Below are positions 12,394 to 25,200 of a DNA stretch of 64,000 bases, piece by piece; the first letter of the stretch is position 1, and every line of letters begins with the position of its first letter. Origin of the DNA: Schizochytrium sp. TIO01 (taxonomy: Eukaryota > Sar > Bigyra > Thraustochytrida > Thraustochytriidae). The stretch covers positions 1,858,001 through 1,922,000 of the forward strand of contig SMSO01000035.1 in NCBI GenBank assembly GCA_004764695.1. The letters run 5' to 3'. Below the pieces are notes generated by a model. It was given only the letters and a program-made list of their open reading frames with translations. It was not told where the DNA came from and made no database searches. The translations under genes and the position numbers were made by a program.

Positions 12394-12888
12394 TATTGGA
12401 AAGAAGAAGATGAAGAAAGGTAAAATCAAAAACTTTGGGAAATGAAAGAAAGTGAGGGCCTTTGCTTCTCACAACAAAAAGTGGAAGAAGCCTAGAGAAA
12501 GGTGAACAAGGAGAGAAAAAGAAAGGGCCCTTGACTGTTCCTTCCTCCAAAGGGTGCCTAGTCTTTTGTTTTCTTTAAAGTTTTTCCACTTTCAGTTGTT
12601 ACGCTATATTACCAGTAATAACGCCCAGGTCTTCCTTCCTGTAAAAGTATTACTTGATGGTATTTGTTTGTTTTAGCAAATTATGTTAACTTGTAAAAGG
12701 GAGGAAAAGAAAAGAAAACCGCTTTGATATGCATTTAAAGAGAGAAAATGAAGAAGAAGAAGAGAGAAAACGAGCAAGAGAGAGAAAGCAAAACCCAAAC
12801 TCGTGACATCAAAGTTTCGAATTCCACGCCAAGCTGAGCGAAGAAGAAGAAGGAGAAGCAAACCACGACCACAACAAAAGATAAAGAT

Positions 12889-12891
<3 letters not shown>

Positions 12892-12921
<30 letters not shown>
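12892..12921. repeat. (CAG)10 tract, possibly poly-Gln coding
   Basis: Ten CAG units in frame with the downstream unknown gene. If the upstream part is exonic they would form a glutamine run. Confidence 0.85.
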
Positions 12922-12922
<1 letters not shown>

Positions 12923-12945
12923 TCACGCCCTCGCAAGACCCGTTG

Positions 12946-13611
12946 ATGCTAGGAGGACGCGAAACCATGATGCTCGTGCACGCAGACCACGCCGGGGCCC
13001 GGCTCACAGAGATGCTCTCGACCTGGAGGTCCTCCGTGGCAAAGTACATGAAGAAGAAGAAACAGAACCAAAGCTGCTCCCGCGACGAGTCGAGCGGCAG
13101 CAGAAACAGGCTGAGCAGGAGAAGACAGCGCAGGGCGGTGCACGAAGACGCCAAAACCGCGCAGCAGAACCTGAGTCAAAGTCAAAGCATTAAGAAGGAG
13201 CCAATCATCACAGTCATGGAGCAAGCTAAAATGACAGCAGAACCATCGTGGGTACGCAAAATTGTGGTTGAGGCCACCCCGGAGCAGACCGAGAGCCAGG
13301 AAGAGCTCGAAGTTGAACACGAATCCAAATTCGAAGAGGAAGATGACTTCGAGGTATTCAACACCAAGAACCGCGCGTCGCAGATCCCTGCAATCCCACA
13401 GAGACCCAAGGACGGGTCCCAGTCTGCATTTCTCCAGCGGATGTGGGACAACTTGTACGCCAGCGATGCAGTGCAGGAGGACGCAAAGGCAAAGAGCAAC
13501 GTCAGTGCTCGCAGCCGCAGCGTACTCTCAAAGGATGTTCATGACCGCATGCGAAAGGGTGCTTCTCCTTCCGAGCTCCTCGAGTCGATCCACACTCTCA
13601 CCGCCGCATAA
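12946..13611 (+). CDS. Hypothetical charged protein (221 aa if started at this ATG)
   Basis: I do not recognise this protein. It is hydrophilic, with a lysine/arginine-rich stretch near residues 30-65, an acidic stretch near residues 110-135 and a helical C-terminus. No signal peptide or membrane segment is visible. The ATG used here may not be the true start. The frame stays open upstream to a TGA near 12835 and includes ten CAG codons after a CAA (12889-12921), which would encode eleven glutamines, then a plausible linker. A spliced upstream exon is therefore possible. Composition changes sharply from the surrounding AT-rich sequence, which supports real coding. Confidence 0.6.
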   Translation: MLGGRETMMLVHADHAGARLTEMLSTWRSSVAKYMKKKKQNQSCSRDESSGSRNRLSRRRQRRAVHEDAKTAQQNLSQSQSIKKEPIITVMEQAKMTAEPSWVRKIVVEATPEQTESQEELEVEHESKFEEEDDFEVFNTKNRASQIPAIPQRPKDGSQSAFLQRMWDNLYASDAVQEDAKAKSNVSARSRSVLSKDVHDRMRKGASPSELLESIHTLTAA

Positions 13612-16124
13612 TTTTCTTCATCATAAACCATTATCATTCGCGGGCGAGTGACAAGGAAATGGGGAACCAAGAACGACTTCGTGGAAGCTAAGGAGTAATA
13701 ATACCTCGAGACCACCCTGGTGGTGATCCAAAAGAACTTCAACGAGGAGGACGATGATGATGGATGCGCCAAGAATTACCAAGACCCACCTCTCACCAAG
13801 TAAGTAAAGCTTCTCGCTTTCCCTTCTTGGAGTTGGTTCCTTCTCCAGCGCACTTATTTGCCCTCCTGTTTCCTTTCCATTGTGCGAAATCAATAATCCT
13901 TTCATTCCAAGAGATGAAGAGGAACTCATCCTGCACTCACCACCGAAAGTGCGCACCACCTAACCAAACAACACACCAAACACGCAACAGACAACAAAGG
14001 GAAAGCTTCAGTCAGCTCTAGCACAACCTCCTTCCCATCTCCAAGCTGGCTGCTGCCTGCCTTGTTGTCGTCCTCCTTTTCCCCTCCCCTCCTCCAAGCA
14101 GTGGTCCTGATCACAGAGATGAGATGGTACCAAGCATAGTACGCACCCCTCGTTCCCTGTTCACGGCATCGGAAAGGGCTAGCCAGCTTGCCACCTGTTC
14201 ATAGGAGTGGGCTATAGGATACTAAGAGTGGGAAACAAAAGTTCTCACCCCCGTGCATGCAGGATCAAGCAAGGAATATCGGTTCCTGCCAAAGGCCACA
14301 CCATATTGAGGGGTGGGTGATGAGTGGAGGGCGCACACCACCATACCTACCGAGCTCACTCACGCGTGGCCTGGCACTCTCTAGCTAGTGCACTGCCCAA
14401 GCTGGACATGACATGCGCGGCGGCGGCGAGAAACTTAGTTCTCGGGCGCGAGACCAGGCAGCTGTGTTTGATTTGCGGCACGTGCGAAGTAGGTACTGCT
14501 TGCTTGTATGGAGCAAGGCAAACTGCGCAGGCCAGCCAACCAAACACCTGACATTGGCTCGGGAACGTTCCCACGAAATCAATAAACCAACCAGCAACGT
14601 GAGCAACAACCAGACGAAAACGATAAAACAAGAAGGAAAACATGAACCTCATTCTATAGACAAATCCTTCGTGATATCTAATGCACGGAGGTACCGGCAG
14701 CAAAAGCGGCCAACAAACAAGAACCAAGAACAAAAAAGTAAAATACTGGAGTCTACAACTCCAATGCATGCATAGTATCATAGCACAGCAGCAAAAATAT
14801 GCCCCTCAAACAATTGGACCAAAAACATTCAACAAGAGTGAGCACAGTTTTAATTAATACCTTCTGTACCAACAACAGTTTACTAAGTAGCGCAGGGCCG
14901 CCAAGGCCCTCATGCTGTACATACTACTAATAATTCAACACTAATATCTATTTGCTAAAACATGAGTCATCATTGTACAAAGTAAAAGTAATATAAAATA
15001 ATTTGGTTATTTCTCTCAAGTCTCTCAAGATAAATCAACCTCCCCGTATTCTTCTGTCGCCCTGTTCAAGTTTTTGCTCGTGTCTACGAGCAAGAAGGAG
15101 TTCAAACCCACGCTTTCAGTTCTTGAGCACCAAAACCAGTTTTTCAACAACAACACCCCCCCCCCCCCCCCCCAACTTCCTCCTGCCCCATCTTGAAATC
15201 TCCTCAAAGCCAGAAGAAGTGAGAACTTGTTCGCGTCAGATTTTGAACCTCGTCGCTTATGGCTCCCCTAAAACTCTTCCTGACTTGCAGTGACCAGCCT
15301 TGCAAATCAGTTAATTAATTCCAAAGCACCTACTTACTACTTTGTTGTTAATTAATAGTAATCTACGAGGGTAGGTAGAAGGTAGATAGATACAGGAAAG
15401 CGAAGAATGCACTCTGACTTGTCAGTCAGAGGCAATAAGTTTTAAAAAATAGCAACAACTCAGGTTTTCAATGAAGTCAATGAAGGGAGGGTTAATTTTT
15501 TAATTTTTGCTCCTGGGTGATTTTTGGGCTTAAGTTTTTACCCACGTTGCTTTAAAAAAAACCAACAAAAAAAATAAACTTATTACCTCCGTCTGTCTGA
15601 GAAATGAGAGTGCAAGCACCAACTTTCAAGTTCTAAATCGAAAAAGTTTTCATCAAGGTAGCTAGCCTTTGCATTAGCGTGGCTTAAAGCTATGCTATCT
15701 CTGAGGTGGAAAGCCTGTACTATAAGTGAGCATCCCTCTCTGGATATTCTTGTTTTTACTTTAAATTCGTTATCTTATTATTTTTCTTTCTCATCTCGGT
15801 TTTCAATTCATGAGTAATCAAAGCAAGATTGCACAGAAGATTCCATCCGTATTGCGCTACCTACTTACATAAGTAGGACCCAGGTACGCACGCCCTGACT
15901 TGGAAGCCATAAAGGTGCAATAAAGACAGGCCCAATGCTCTCTTGCGCGGAGTGGAAAGGTGCTATAATTTCAAGAACTCAGGTTAATCATGCAGTCATG
16001 AGATTCTTTTGGAGGGGATAATTACATCGCAGAATTAGTTGTTCGTCTCAGAATCAGAAGAAAAGGGGAATCTTCTCCTTCAGACGAGTCAGTAACGCTT
16101 TCCTTGGGTTCTGACCAAGATTCG
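13612..16124. other. Intergenic region
   Basis: I see no supported gene. The stretch contains an 18-base C-run at 15156-15173, a small inverted repeat (CCTACTTA/TAAGTAGG) near 15860-15877, and AT-rich patches near 14940-15010 and 15520-15590. It probably includes the 3' regions of the two flanking genes, which converge. Confidence 0.5.
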
Positions 16125-19100
16125 CTATCTTCTACGCATTGTGGCGTGCTTTGTGAGCTGCTCTGCCGCATCTCGACGAGCTTGAACCGTGTTCGTCATT
16201 TTGCTCCGCGCATCCTTTGCGTTTTCGAGAGCCGTGCGACAAGGACTCGCAAGCCATTCCAGCAGAATGGTCAGCTTGACCATTTCAAGCTTGCCGAGCA
16301 TCTGCGTGTAAGGGTATGCCACCAATCGAGCCAAAGAAGCACTCGCGCGATGCTCGGGGCTCTCTAGGTCATCCACAGTATCAAGCTCCGTCCAGAGGCT
16401 CAGCCGGAAAGAATTGGCTTCGCGTTGAGTCGTACCTCGCTTCGAAGATTCCTGCGGATCTGGAGCTTCTCGGTTCTCCGCAGAACGCTTTCTCCTGGCC
16501 TCTCTCCCATTGCACGCCGCCTCGACCACTGCCGGCGCGCGAACTTGCGCTGCGTCAGAGGTGATCTCATACGTTGTGACACATGATGAAAAATCGTAGT
16601 AGAAGGTGTCCCCATCCTCATCCACAAAAGGGATCCATGCCTCCGTGTGCCTACCACTCCCATCGTGGACTGCTCTTTTAGAGCCAAAAATGCGCTCGGC
16701 ATCCAGCAAGAGAACCCAGAATGGATCCAGCGGATGCGACCTCGAAATCGCGAAGGTCTCGTGGTTTCCAAAAAAGTGCTCATCCGTAAACTCATCGAAA
16801 CAAAGGCGCCACTTGCTTGGCAATGGGGACAAAGCAGCAGCCTTGGCTATCCACATCAAATGTGCCTCTCGAGGTAGATCGACGCCTAGATATGTTGCCA
16901 TCTGTAAGACATCTTCTGGTGCGAGTTGACGCCGAAATGAACCAGGGTCCCCGCCTGCCAAACGGCGCCGCTCTTCGCCGCTTCCGTGTAACCACCACAC
17001 AGGACGTAAGACAGACTCTGGCAATGGCCTTGGCAAAGGAAGCTCCATAAACTGCAGAGCTGGCTCCTGCTTGCTACTCTGAATGGATGCCGCATAGTCC
17101 GCGAGGTCTCCCATTGGAAGAATGCGCTTAGACTTCTTGGTCTTTCTAGCTGCACTACGCTGTGCACTCACAGCATCTGCGACCTCATCTTCTTCGCGAT
17201 CACCGCCAAACATATTACCTGACGGCATAACACGATTTGATCGCCGAGCCACAGCAGACATGGGCCGGCGCTTGCCGTCTGCATCATTATTCTTTGCCAA
17301 CGAACCGTCACTCAGGATGCTTTCGGCAGCCTCTTGCATGTCCGCATCTAAATGTGCTGTTCGTCGCGCGATGCGCCTAAGCAGATTGAGTTCGGCGCTT
17401 TCCTGATGATTGTAGTCTCGATTCAGCAAATGTGCACTCTGTGGACGGTCGATACCCTGCCGCCGTGGACCTCTATGGAGTCTGCCTTTGCTCTTTGCGT
17501 CGAGGATGCGCTGAGCCTTGTCAGCCTTGAGCCGTTCATATAATTTACGAAAAAATGGGTCTAGTGGATGCTCCCACTGAGTCCTCTGTTTCGGGTCATC
17601 TGTGCGCCAATAGTATACATCCCCACGTCCTGCCGAGCTTTCATCACGAGCTTGGCACCAGCCTGGAGGAAGCGGAGCATAAAGGCATTCCTCGGCGAGC
17701 CAAAGCCACGCCTTATCGTTCTCGGGATCCATACCAAGATAAATGGCAAAATCCAGGATGTCATCACGAGCTGGCGCAAGGCGTCGAGAGATCTCCCCAT
17801 CTCGCAAGTACCATGGGTCGTCTTCTGTCCTAGCTAGTACTCTTTCAGTTCCCAGCTGGCCATGCGGAGAACCTGCACTATCTACGGGGTTTTGAAGATC
17901 ATGGTGTCTCCTCTGATCCATCTTCATTGTACTCTGGTGGACCATGAACATACTTTCCTGACGACTTTGATCCCTTGGTGACACAATTCGGTCTTCGCCA
18001 TCACTACTTGAAGAGTCACCCAAGTTTAGCTCCTCGTATGTTGTCTCTGGCCCTGTAAGATTTTCATAAGTAGCATACTGATCAATCTCGCACTCTTCGT
18101 CGTCGCTGTCTTCGTCAATGATTGGGCAATCGCTCTCATTGTCCTCAATTTCGTTATCATCGACCGACGCTACACTTTGCGCTGGGTGCCGAGGTTGCAT
18201 GTCACCAGTTTTTCGTACCCTGGCCGATGCAGGTCTTTGATTACTTACTTCAGCTCCGACCTTTGTCTCAAAGACTTTAGCGCTGTCTGCCCAAGCATCA
18301 ATCATTGATGAGTTGCGAGCACCTGCTTCAACGTTCTCTGCTTCGATATTAGGATTACCTGAATAAGCTCTATGCATTTGATATTCTGTATCACTATCTT
18401 CATCAATATCAAGTTTTTCTTCAAACGACTGCTCTTCTTTGACAAGACTGCTTTCCCGAGGGACAAAGTCATCTACCCTCCCCTCAAAATACGATTTGGG
18501 ATTGACATCCTTGGCATCTTGAATATCATCGAGATCAATTATCTCGCTGTGCTCGTCACTGCTGACTGTCAATGGGGTTTTCATTAGGGATCGAGTTCCT
18601 TCTTCTTTTGACTCAGTATACACAAAACCTTCCATCGACGGATTAGGCAGCGCATCTAGCTCATGAAGCGTGTCCTCATACGATTTGGATGAGGAGATTT
18701 CAATACTTTGCGGGGATGATACCTTGGATTCTGTAGTGTTTTGACTACGCATTTGGGAATTCAGTGGTGCCTTGACATCACTACAGGCCTCCTCTGGGGA
18801 CTTACTATCACTAAAGGCAAGATTTTCCTTCACTAGGCGCGCCAACGCTGAAACATGGAATCCTCGAAAACGAGAGTCTTTAGCGAATCGCTGAGCGACG
18901 CGAAAGCTTTCATCTTGAGAAAGGTTAGTAACCCCTGCATCTAAAAGTCCTTTTCGAAATGCTCGCATTGAATTTGCTCCACCTAACGATTTTACGAGCA
19001 AGCTTTCTGCCTCAGAGCTTGACAGCTGGGCAAAATTTGACGCAAGGCGGGGGAGGACATCCATATGAAAGCGTGGATCATGCACAAAACCAATGAAATC

Positions 19101-20130
19101 GCATAGCATAACTGCTTGATCGAGTCCGCGACATGGCTGCATTGCACGGAAAATTTTAGAAAGTTCCAAATCAGAAAAAAAACTGCATTGTAAGCGTCGG
19201 GAAAGACTCCGCATATCTGACGAGAGCAGTTGCCCATTTGCAGCTGCTTGAGCCCCTGTCAAATCCATGAAAACCACGTCAAGATTATCCAGTGCACCCC
19301 AATCTTTTGCTTCACGAAGGAGTCGTGAACGAAATTGCTCAATGATTTCCCAGGTCGTGCCCCAAGTTGGGAACATGTTCTCCAGAATCACCGCAAAGCT
19401 CACCTTTGAGGTTCCATTTGATCCAGTGTACCGATAGTTTTCTGATAACGTTTCAAAGTCGGCTTCCGCAAGACCGAGCCCCTCACATACACATGAACGA
19501 AATAGTTCTGTCGGCATCTGTCCTAATTGAGCCTGTTCCTTAGGTTCCTTTAGTAAGGCCTCATCGAACAGGTTGCGCCAGGTCATGCCCTTTTCTATAA
19601 ACAACTGGATTCGCCCGCGTAATCTATCAGTAGCCTCGGCTACCTGACCTGAATTGAGTCGAGGTGCGTGTCGGAGAGGTGGAGAGCTTGGTGACTGTGG
19701 AGATAAAATTGACATTGCTCCTGCCCGTAATGTTGTTGATCTAGGGAAACCTTCGTTTTTGTTATTTAATGCGGTCTCTTTCTGAGAACTTCCATAGCTT
19801 GTAGCGACACTGAGGCTTGCAAATGGGTTGTCAGCTTTTCCCTCTTGAACCCAGGATACTGGAGCATCCGCAAGGGTAATAAATTCTTCTAGGCTTTCGT
19901 CGCCTTCTTCTAAAGCAGACCTGTCATGACAACATATGCGGGTCAGTATTAAGAATATAAATCAAGCAGATCATCGCCTGATTCGACGTACTCGCTCTAT
20001 GAGCCATATTTTGAACTTACATAAGCTTTGCTCCATTCTTTGCACGGCCAGCTACACTTGCACGTCCTCTAGTCGCGTTCGGCTCGCTCGGAGGACCAGG
20101 GCGCATTGACCAGGCATCTTCGGCCTGCAT
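16125..20130 (-). CDS. CEP164-like WW-domain protein, two exons, 1301 aa
   Basis: Exon 1 is 20021-20130 and exon 2 is 16125-19920, joined across a 100 nt intron with a GTAAGT donor and GACAG acceptor; the joined frame is exact. The start is the ATG at 20130. An acceptor-like CAG just upstream leaves room for a 5'UTR exon. Residues about 752-837 and 1039-1110 each carry a helical lead-in (DILDFAIYLG, EDVLQMATYLG), then LPxxW and a closing HPLDPF. This matches the N-terminal WW module of the centriolar distal-appendage protein CEP164. A further WW-like stretch (YYD core) lies near 1130-1155. The first 300 residues look like degenerate paired EF-hand-like helices, and the middle is acidic and disordered. 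A role in the basal body or cilium is inferred from the family. Confidence 0.75.
19921..20020 (-). other. Intron of the CEP164-like gene
   Basis: 100 nt, GTAAGTTC donor and GTCATGACAG acceptor on the minus strand. Splicing joins AT|G and keeps the frame open across the junction. Confidence 0.75.
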
Positions 20131-20428
20131 TGGAGTCGTCGATTCTGTGTAAGTCTAACAGTCTAACAATATTCCCGATGGCGTCCGAAAAGAGATATAT
20201 CTTTACTTCAACGATGCACTCGACTTTAGTTGGGTAAAAGGATTGATTCGAGACTACAGCCTTTCTTGTCTTCTTCGCCCGTGAACCAGCCTGTACCAAC
20301 TGTCGGGCTAACTGCAGGATTCGCGCGGAGTTTGCAGAGTGGGAGTGACCTGGGTCGCCAGGATTCCCTCAATTTACAAACGGAGTGCCTCTGAGTATAT
20401 GGCACAGTGCTGCGCTGCTTGCAGGCCT

Positions 20429-20530
20429 GTTTGTTTGTTTGTTTGTTTGTTTGTTTGTTTGTTTGCTTGCTTGCTTGCTCCTTTGCTCCTTTGCTCCTTT
20501 GCTCTCTTGCTCTTTTGCTCTTTTGCTTCT
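20429..20530. repeat. Compound (TTTG)n/(TTGC)n/(CTTTTG)n microsatellite
   Basis: TTTG units pass into TTGC, then into CTCCTTTG and CTCTTTTG units, again showing motif switching within one tract. Confidence 0.9.
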
Positions 20531-21503
20531 TCCCCTAATAACCTTCTCGTAAACGACAGACCTGTTATATTATTTTATATTATTTGCCTCTCAATTCTTC
20601 AATCGCATACTACTACAACCTGCAAAAGATGCCTAAGAGAAGCACTTGAGAGTGGGCCGAACCTCCACATTCCTTTCGCACACCAATGTGCCTCAGAACA
20701 TAGATTTTTTTCTTCTGTTTGGGTGTAAGTCTGTATCTTCAAGGGTTCATTGCTTCATGTTTATGCACAACGAACTGAAGAGCTTTGGGAGTACTTGTAG
20801 ATATTTGTGTGTATCTTGAACGGGAATAGCGTAGTCCTACTCCAGGTAAAAGGACCACATAACTTGGAAAAAGTAAAGACAGCATCCTGTTTTTATAACT
20901 CATCATTTTTTTTTTTTTTCCAAGCCCATAAAATTCTGTTTTTATATCTCTCAGTTATTCTCTGCGCACATGACTTGGATCGGTAGTGCCAAAGCAAGCT
21001 CCGACCTCTCCACTCAATATTCGTCAGCATCTTTTCTGCAGCACATTCCCTTCCGCCTGTCCGCATCTCCTACCCTCCGCATTCATCTACCCATCCAAAA
21101 CCAAGAAAATCAAGCTCCAGCCGCAGATCCGTTGCACGGGATTTCCCGACACGATTACGGCGCTCTTTGCCCCCTAACTAATAAACCTTAAATGCTGCAG
21201 TTATAGTGAGGGCGAACTGGCTTGTTTTAAGGTGGAAGTTTGCCTCGGCCTGATTGGGATGGAGGAGCAGAGGCCTATTGATCATCCGCTCGAGAAGCGT
21301 TGCGCGAAGACATTCCGGAGCTCGCTCGGTGCAGGCGTCAGGGCGGCGGCGAGGGCAAAACCTTCGTCCCGCAAAGCCTTGAGGGACGCACCTTTGCGTG
21401 GCCCACGCCGCAGGCTTCTGCGAGCGTGCGCATCGACCCCTGAAGTAGGCGCTGCTTCATCGCTGGCCTCTTTTTCTCTCTTTGACTTGGTTGCCTCTTT
21501 TAT

Positions 21504-21553
21504 TTCTCTCTCTCTCTCTCTCTCTCTCGCTAGCTAGCTCGCTCGCTCGCTCG
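21504..21553. repeat. (CT)n/(GCTA)n/(GCTC)n tract
   Basis: Twelve or so CT units followed by short GCTA and GCTC runs, within the likely CNOT1 promoter or 5'UTR region. Confidence 0.9.
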
Positions 21554-22245
21554 TCGCAGCTGAACAGAGCGGCGCTGCAGTCCTGGGAGGAAAGCAGCGC
21601 AGTCGGGCAATCGAGGCTCTCTGCTCCCCTCCACGCCGCCGGAATCGTCTCCGCTCGAGCGAGGAGGTGGAAACGAAGAAGATACATTCATTTAAATTCA
21701 CTCGTTCTTTCTCTCTCCCTTTGAACGTTCTTTCTCTGGCAATTGAACATTCGTTCTTTCGATAGCGATAGATAGAGTGCTTACCAGACGGATAGATAGG
21801 GTAAAAGGTAGAGACTGCTAGTAGTAGTCGCAGTGACTCTTTGTTGTTGTGGCGATTTTTCCATAGTGGTGTTCCTGCGATCTAGCAACAGGAGAAACAG
21901 ACTCGTGCAAGCGGGCTCAGAGAGGTGTTAGGTTTCGACTCGTGAGACTGAATTGTGTTATTTCTATCTTTATTTGTCTCCGTGTTGCTTCTGTAGGATC
22001 TGGGTTAGTGTGCGGTGTTTGTTGACTATATTATCCACTGGTCGTCGCGTGGAGTTCGTGATCTTACCTTGTGAAAGGTAGGCATCAGCGAATTGTGCGC
22101 GGAGATAAAGGATAAAGTGACAGCGCAGTCCCACTTTCTTTCAGCGACTGATTTGATACAAACATAGTTGTTTTTTGCTTTGTGAGGACCATCTAGCACG
22201 TGTGATAGTTTGTTTTGAACACCCTATTATTTAGCGCGAGAAAGG

Positions 22246-25200
22246 ATGGGATACTTTTGCTCGCCCGTGTTCTGGCAGATTCGCTTTTTGGTGGAATCAC
22301 TGACCAAGAAATCTCAACAGGCGTGCACCAATGAAATTAATGAGATTGTGGCACTCTATGGCCAGGATGCTGAGCTTTTCTGCCTGTCATGCCTGGTCAA
22401 AGAAATTGACTTGAACATTGTGGGTAGCTCCCGCAACCAGCGCGACCAAGTGCCTCTAGACATGCAAGCCAAGCTCAGTGTGCTCAGTGAGCGTGTTGAA
22501 AACTTGTGGAGCACGCGTCAAGGTGACTTTGCCGTTTTCATGCGCCGTATCCTTGAAGGTGCCGCGGCTCTCTCCAAGGAGGCTGCAGATGAGGCCATCA
22601 CGACGGGCGAGTCGCCGGCTGGGCCTAAGGAACCCCTTCGCTCCATTAATGTCCAGCAACTCGAACTTGTGTGCCGTAAGGTACTTCAGCTGAACTCTTC
22701 TCAGCAGCTTTGCGTTGGTATAGGCCTTAGCACCAGCGCTAACAAGCGCATCTCTGATGAGGGTGCGCGATTTCTTGTGTCGACCCTCTTTGAGTCCATG
22801 GATATCAGTGACCGTGACGCTGATGCTGATATCGTTGCCAAGGTTCTTTGGGTACTTCGTAGCCAGCATGTCTTTCTTGCCGATGCAGAGCTCAGTAACA
22901 GCTGCCTCCTGGCTCTCCAAGACCGTTTACCCAAAACCTTTGCCAAGCTTACTGTCGCACCATTTACCCTTGCGGACCCTCTGTGTGTGAACTGCTTGGA
23001 GCAGCCAGACGAGGAGGAGTCCCTTTCGCTTGCTAACATTGTTGGTTGTATTGGTGTTGATGGGCTCATGGAGGATCTCGGGCCTTCTTGTACCGCTTCC
23101 ACCGAAACTCTCAAAAGTGTTCTCGAGCCGATTTGCACTGATCGCGACACCAAACTCGGGAATGAAGATCTCGCTGCCATCCTTGGCATGATGGCGCGGA
23201 CTCAATCTTCTTTTTGCTCTGGAGCGCGTGGTGCAAGTGGAGAAGACAACCCTATCGAGCAGCTACAATCTTCCTTTGCGCTCCTTTCAACCTCGGACAA
23301 ACGCCGTAGTACAAACCCTTCTAACAATGTCGACCAAAAGGGCTGGGACGTAGGTATTGTTGTTCATGTTGCGAAGGAACTCAGCGGAGGCGGCATCGAT
23401 GCTGATAAGGTGATTCAGCTGCTTGGAACGTGTGCAGAAAATCTGACTCCGGAAACCCTGGACAAGACAGGCTTTGACCTTATCGTCCGTGCTTACAAGC
23501 TCATGAAGGGTGGTAAACCCTTGCCTGGCATGGCCTTGCTTGATATCTCAAAGACCCCGGGATCTCTTTGGGAGAACCGCGGTGCACAGATGGCTTTGCT
23601 CTTCCACGCCGCTACGGCTCCAGCTGACGCTGTCACCTTTGCAGCTAAGGAACATCAACGCGAGATTGTAGCCGCCCCTCAAGATGTCAAGTCCTCCCCT
23701 AGTGGAGCCTGGGAATCTGTTGACTTTGTGGCTACACTTGATACTTTTGCAGGCTCTGGTTACTACCAATTTGTGAAAGCTCTTTTTGAGATTGCTGTTG
23801 ACCATTATCCGGAAACTCTCCTGCTTGGTCTTTTGCAGATCAAGTCCCCCTTTGATGCTCTTCGTGAGGAGACCTACGCTGTTCTCTTACCCAAGTTTTT
23901 GCAGAGTATTCACCTGAAGGTCCCCCCTCTGCAGGCCAAATTGGATACTGTCAAGGCAATGTGGAAACTTAACCACTTTGTACTTCTTCGTGCTCTTGTG
24001 GCCCTTTATGCTCGCGATGCCAGTTTCCTCCCTTTCGTTGTCGAAATTGTTCGCCAGCAACCGGATGGCATGGCCAAATTCCTCGATCTTCCTATCACTA
24101 CTCTTGTTTTTGATGCCATCTGTTGCGCGTCGCGCTCAGATCCCCAAGAATATGATCTTGACCGCTGGCTTTTGGAGCGTGCAAAATTAGTGATCTCTCA
24201 AGGGCAAAATCAAGCGCGAGCATTCGCTCGTAATTTGCTTACCTTTGTTCAACGCAAGGCAGTTGGCCCGCAGGGCGCAGGTCCTGGCGTTGGGGCGCCC
24301 CTCTCTCCGCGTGAAATTGAGATCATCTTTTCCCGCCTGTCAATCCTCGCTGCCGAGCCCGGTCTGCTGACGCCTGACTTTATCTCCGAACTTGCAAAGA
24401 CCTATGAGGCATGTGGTGGTCGAGGAAGTTTCTTGAACAACCTCCCCGACGGTGCTTCTAGCACTGGAAATGGGTCTATGCCTGGTTCCAGTTCAGGCGG
24501 GGCGGCGGCTGGAGCTGCTGAAAAGCACTCCAATGCACTCTTGCAGGCTCTGTATTCCGCAAACAAGTCTCCAATGGAAACTGTCGAGGCACTAGTGCGC
24601 ATGAAGCAATCGTCGAACCCAGCCGATCAGAATGTCTTCAATGGACTTGTCCATGGAGTTCTTGACAAATACCGTGTGCTCGAAAGTGAGAGCGACCGCA
24701 ATGTACAACTCACTGGTATAATTGTTGGCACGTTTATCCAGCGCCAGTTGATCTCAAGCATGGCTCTTGGTATTGCGCTTCGTTATGTGCTCGAAGCTTT
24801 GCGGAAGCCAACAAACTCGCCATACTTTCGCTTCGGTATTCTTGCTCTTGATCAAATCAAGGGAAAACTCGCGGAATGGCCACAGACAGCTGCACAGGTC
24901 GTACGTATCCCGCATATGCGTGAACGGTACCCTGATCTCGTTCGCGAGCTGGAGTCTGTCCTTGCAACCCCAATCAACCAAGCAGCTGCAGCAGCGGCTG
25001 CAGCCGCTGCTCGCGATGCTGCTTCGAATGGAGGTACTAGCACTCCCCAACCTGGAACCCTTGCTGCTATGGCAAATGCTTCTTCTGTGGTTCAACAAGT
25101 GCAGGCCGCAATTCGGTCTCCTGTGGCCCCTGGCCCGTACCCGTTGCGTGGCTCGGAGCGGACGGAAGAACGTTATGCAGCCTTCTCATCGCGTCTCGAC

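Larger units (their letters stand above)
1..12834. other. Gene-free, repeat-rich region
   Basis: I find no open reading frame here with a recognisable domain or convincing protein-like composition on either strand, and no rRNA or tRNA. The sequence alternates between mixed-composition stretches and AT-rich blocks of roughly 60-350 bp, rich in TTTAAA and AATAAAA words, for example near 1390-1580, 3477-3620, 5220-5340, 5665-5850, 6955-7020, 7460-7640, 9135-9240, 9955-10330 and 10735-10830. Tetranucleotide microsatellites of several unrelated motifs are scattered through it, along with several inverted repeats listed separately. It could be intergenic DNA, long untranslated regions or non-coding transcripts; the sequence alone does not decide. 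Confidence 0.6.
20131..22245. promoter_or_regulatory. Divergent spacer between CEP164-like and CNOT1 genes
   Basis: This 2.1 kb stretch should contain both promoters and the 5' untranslated regions. It holds a TTTG/TTGC/CTTT compound microsatellite, a CT/GCTC tract and a T-run near 20908. A possible 5'UTR intron for CNOT1 runs from a GTAGGC site near 22077 to a pyrimidine-rich acceptor (TTTCTTTCAG) near 22144. I see no clear TATA element. Confidence 0.5.
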
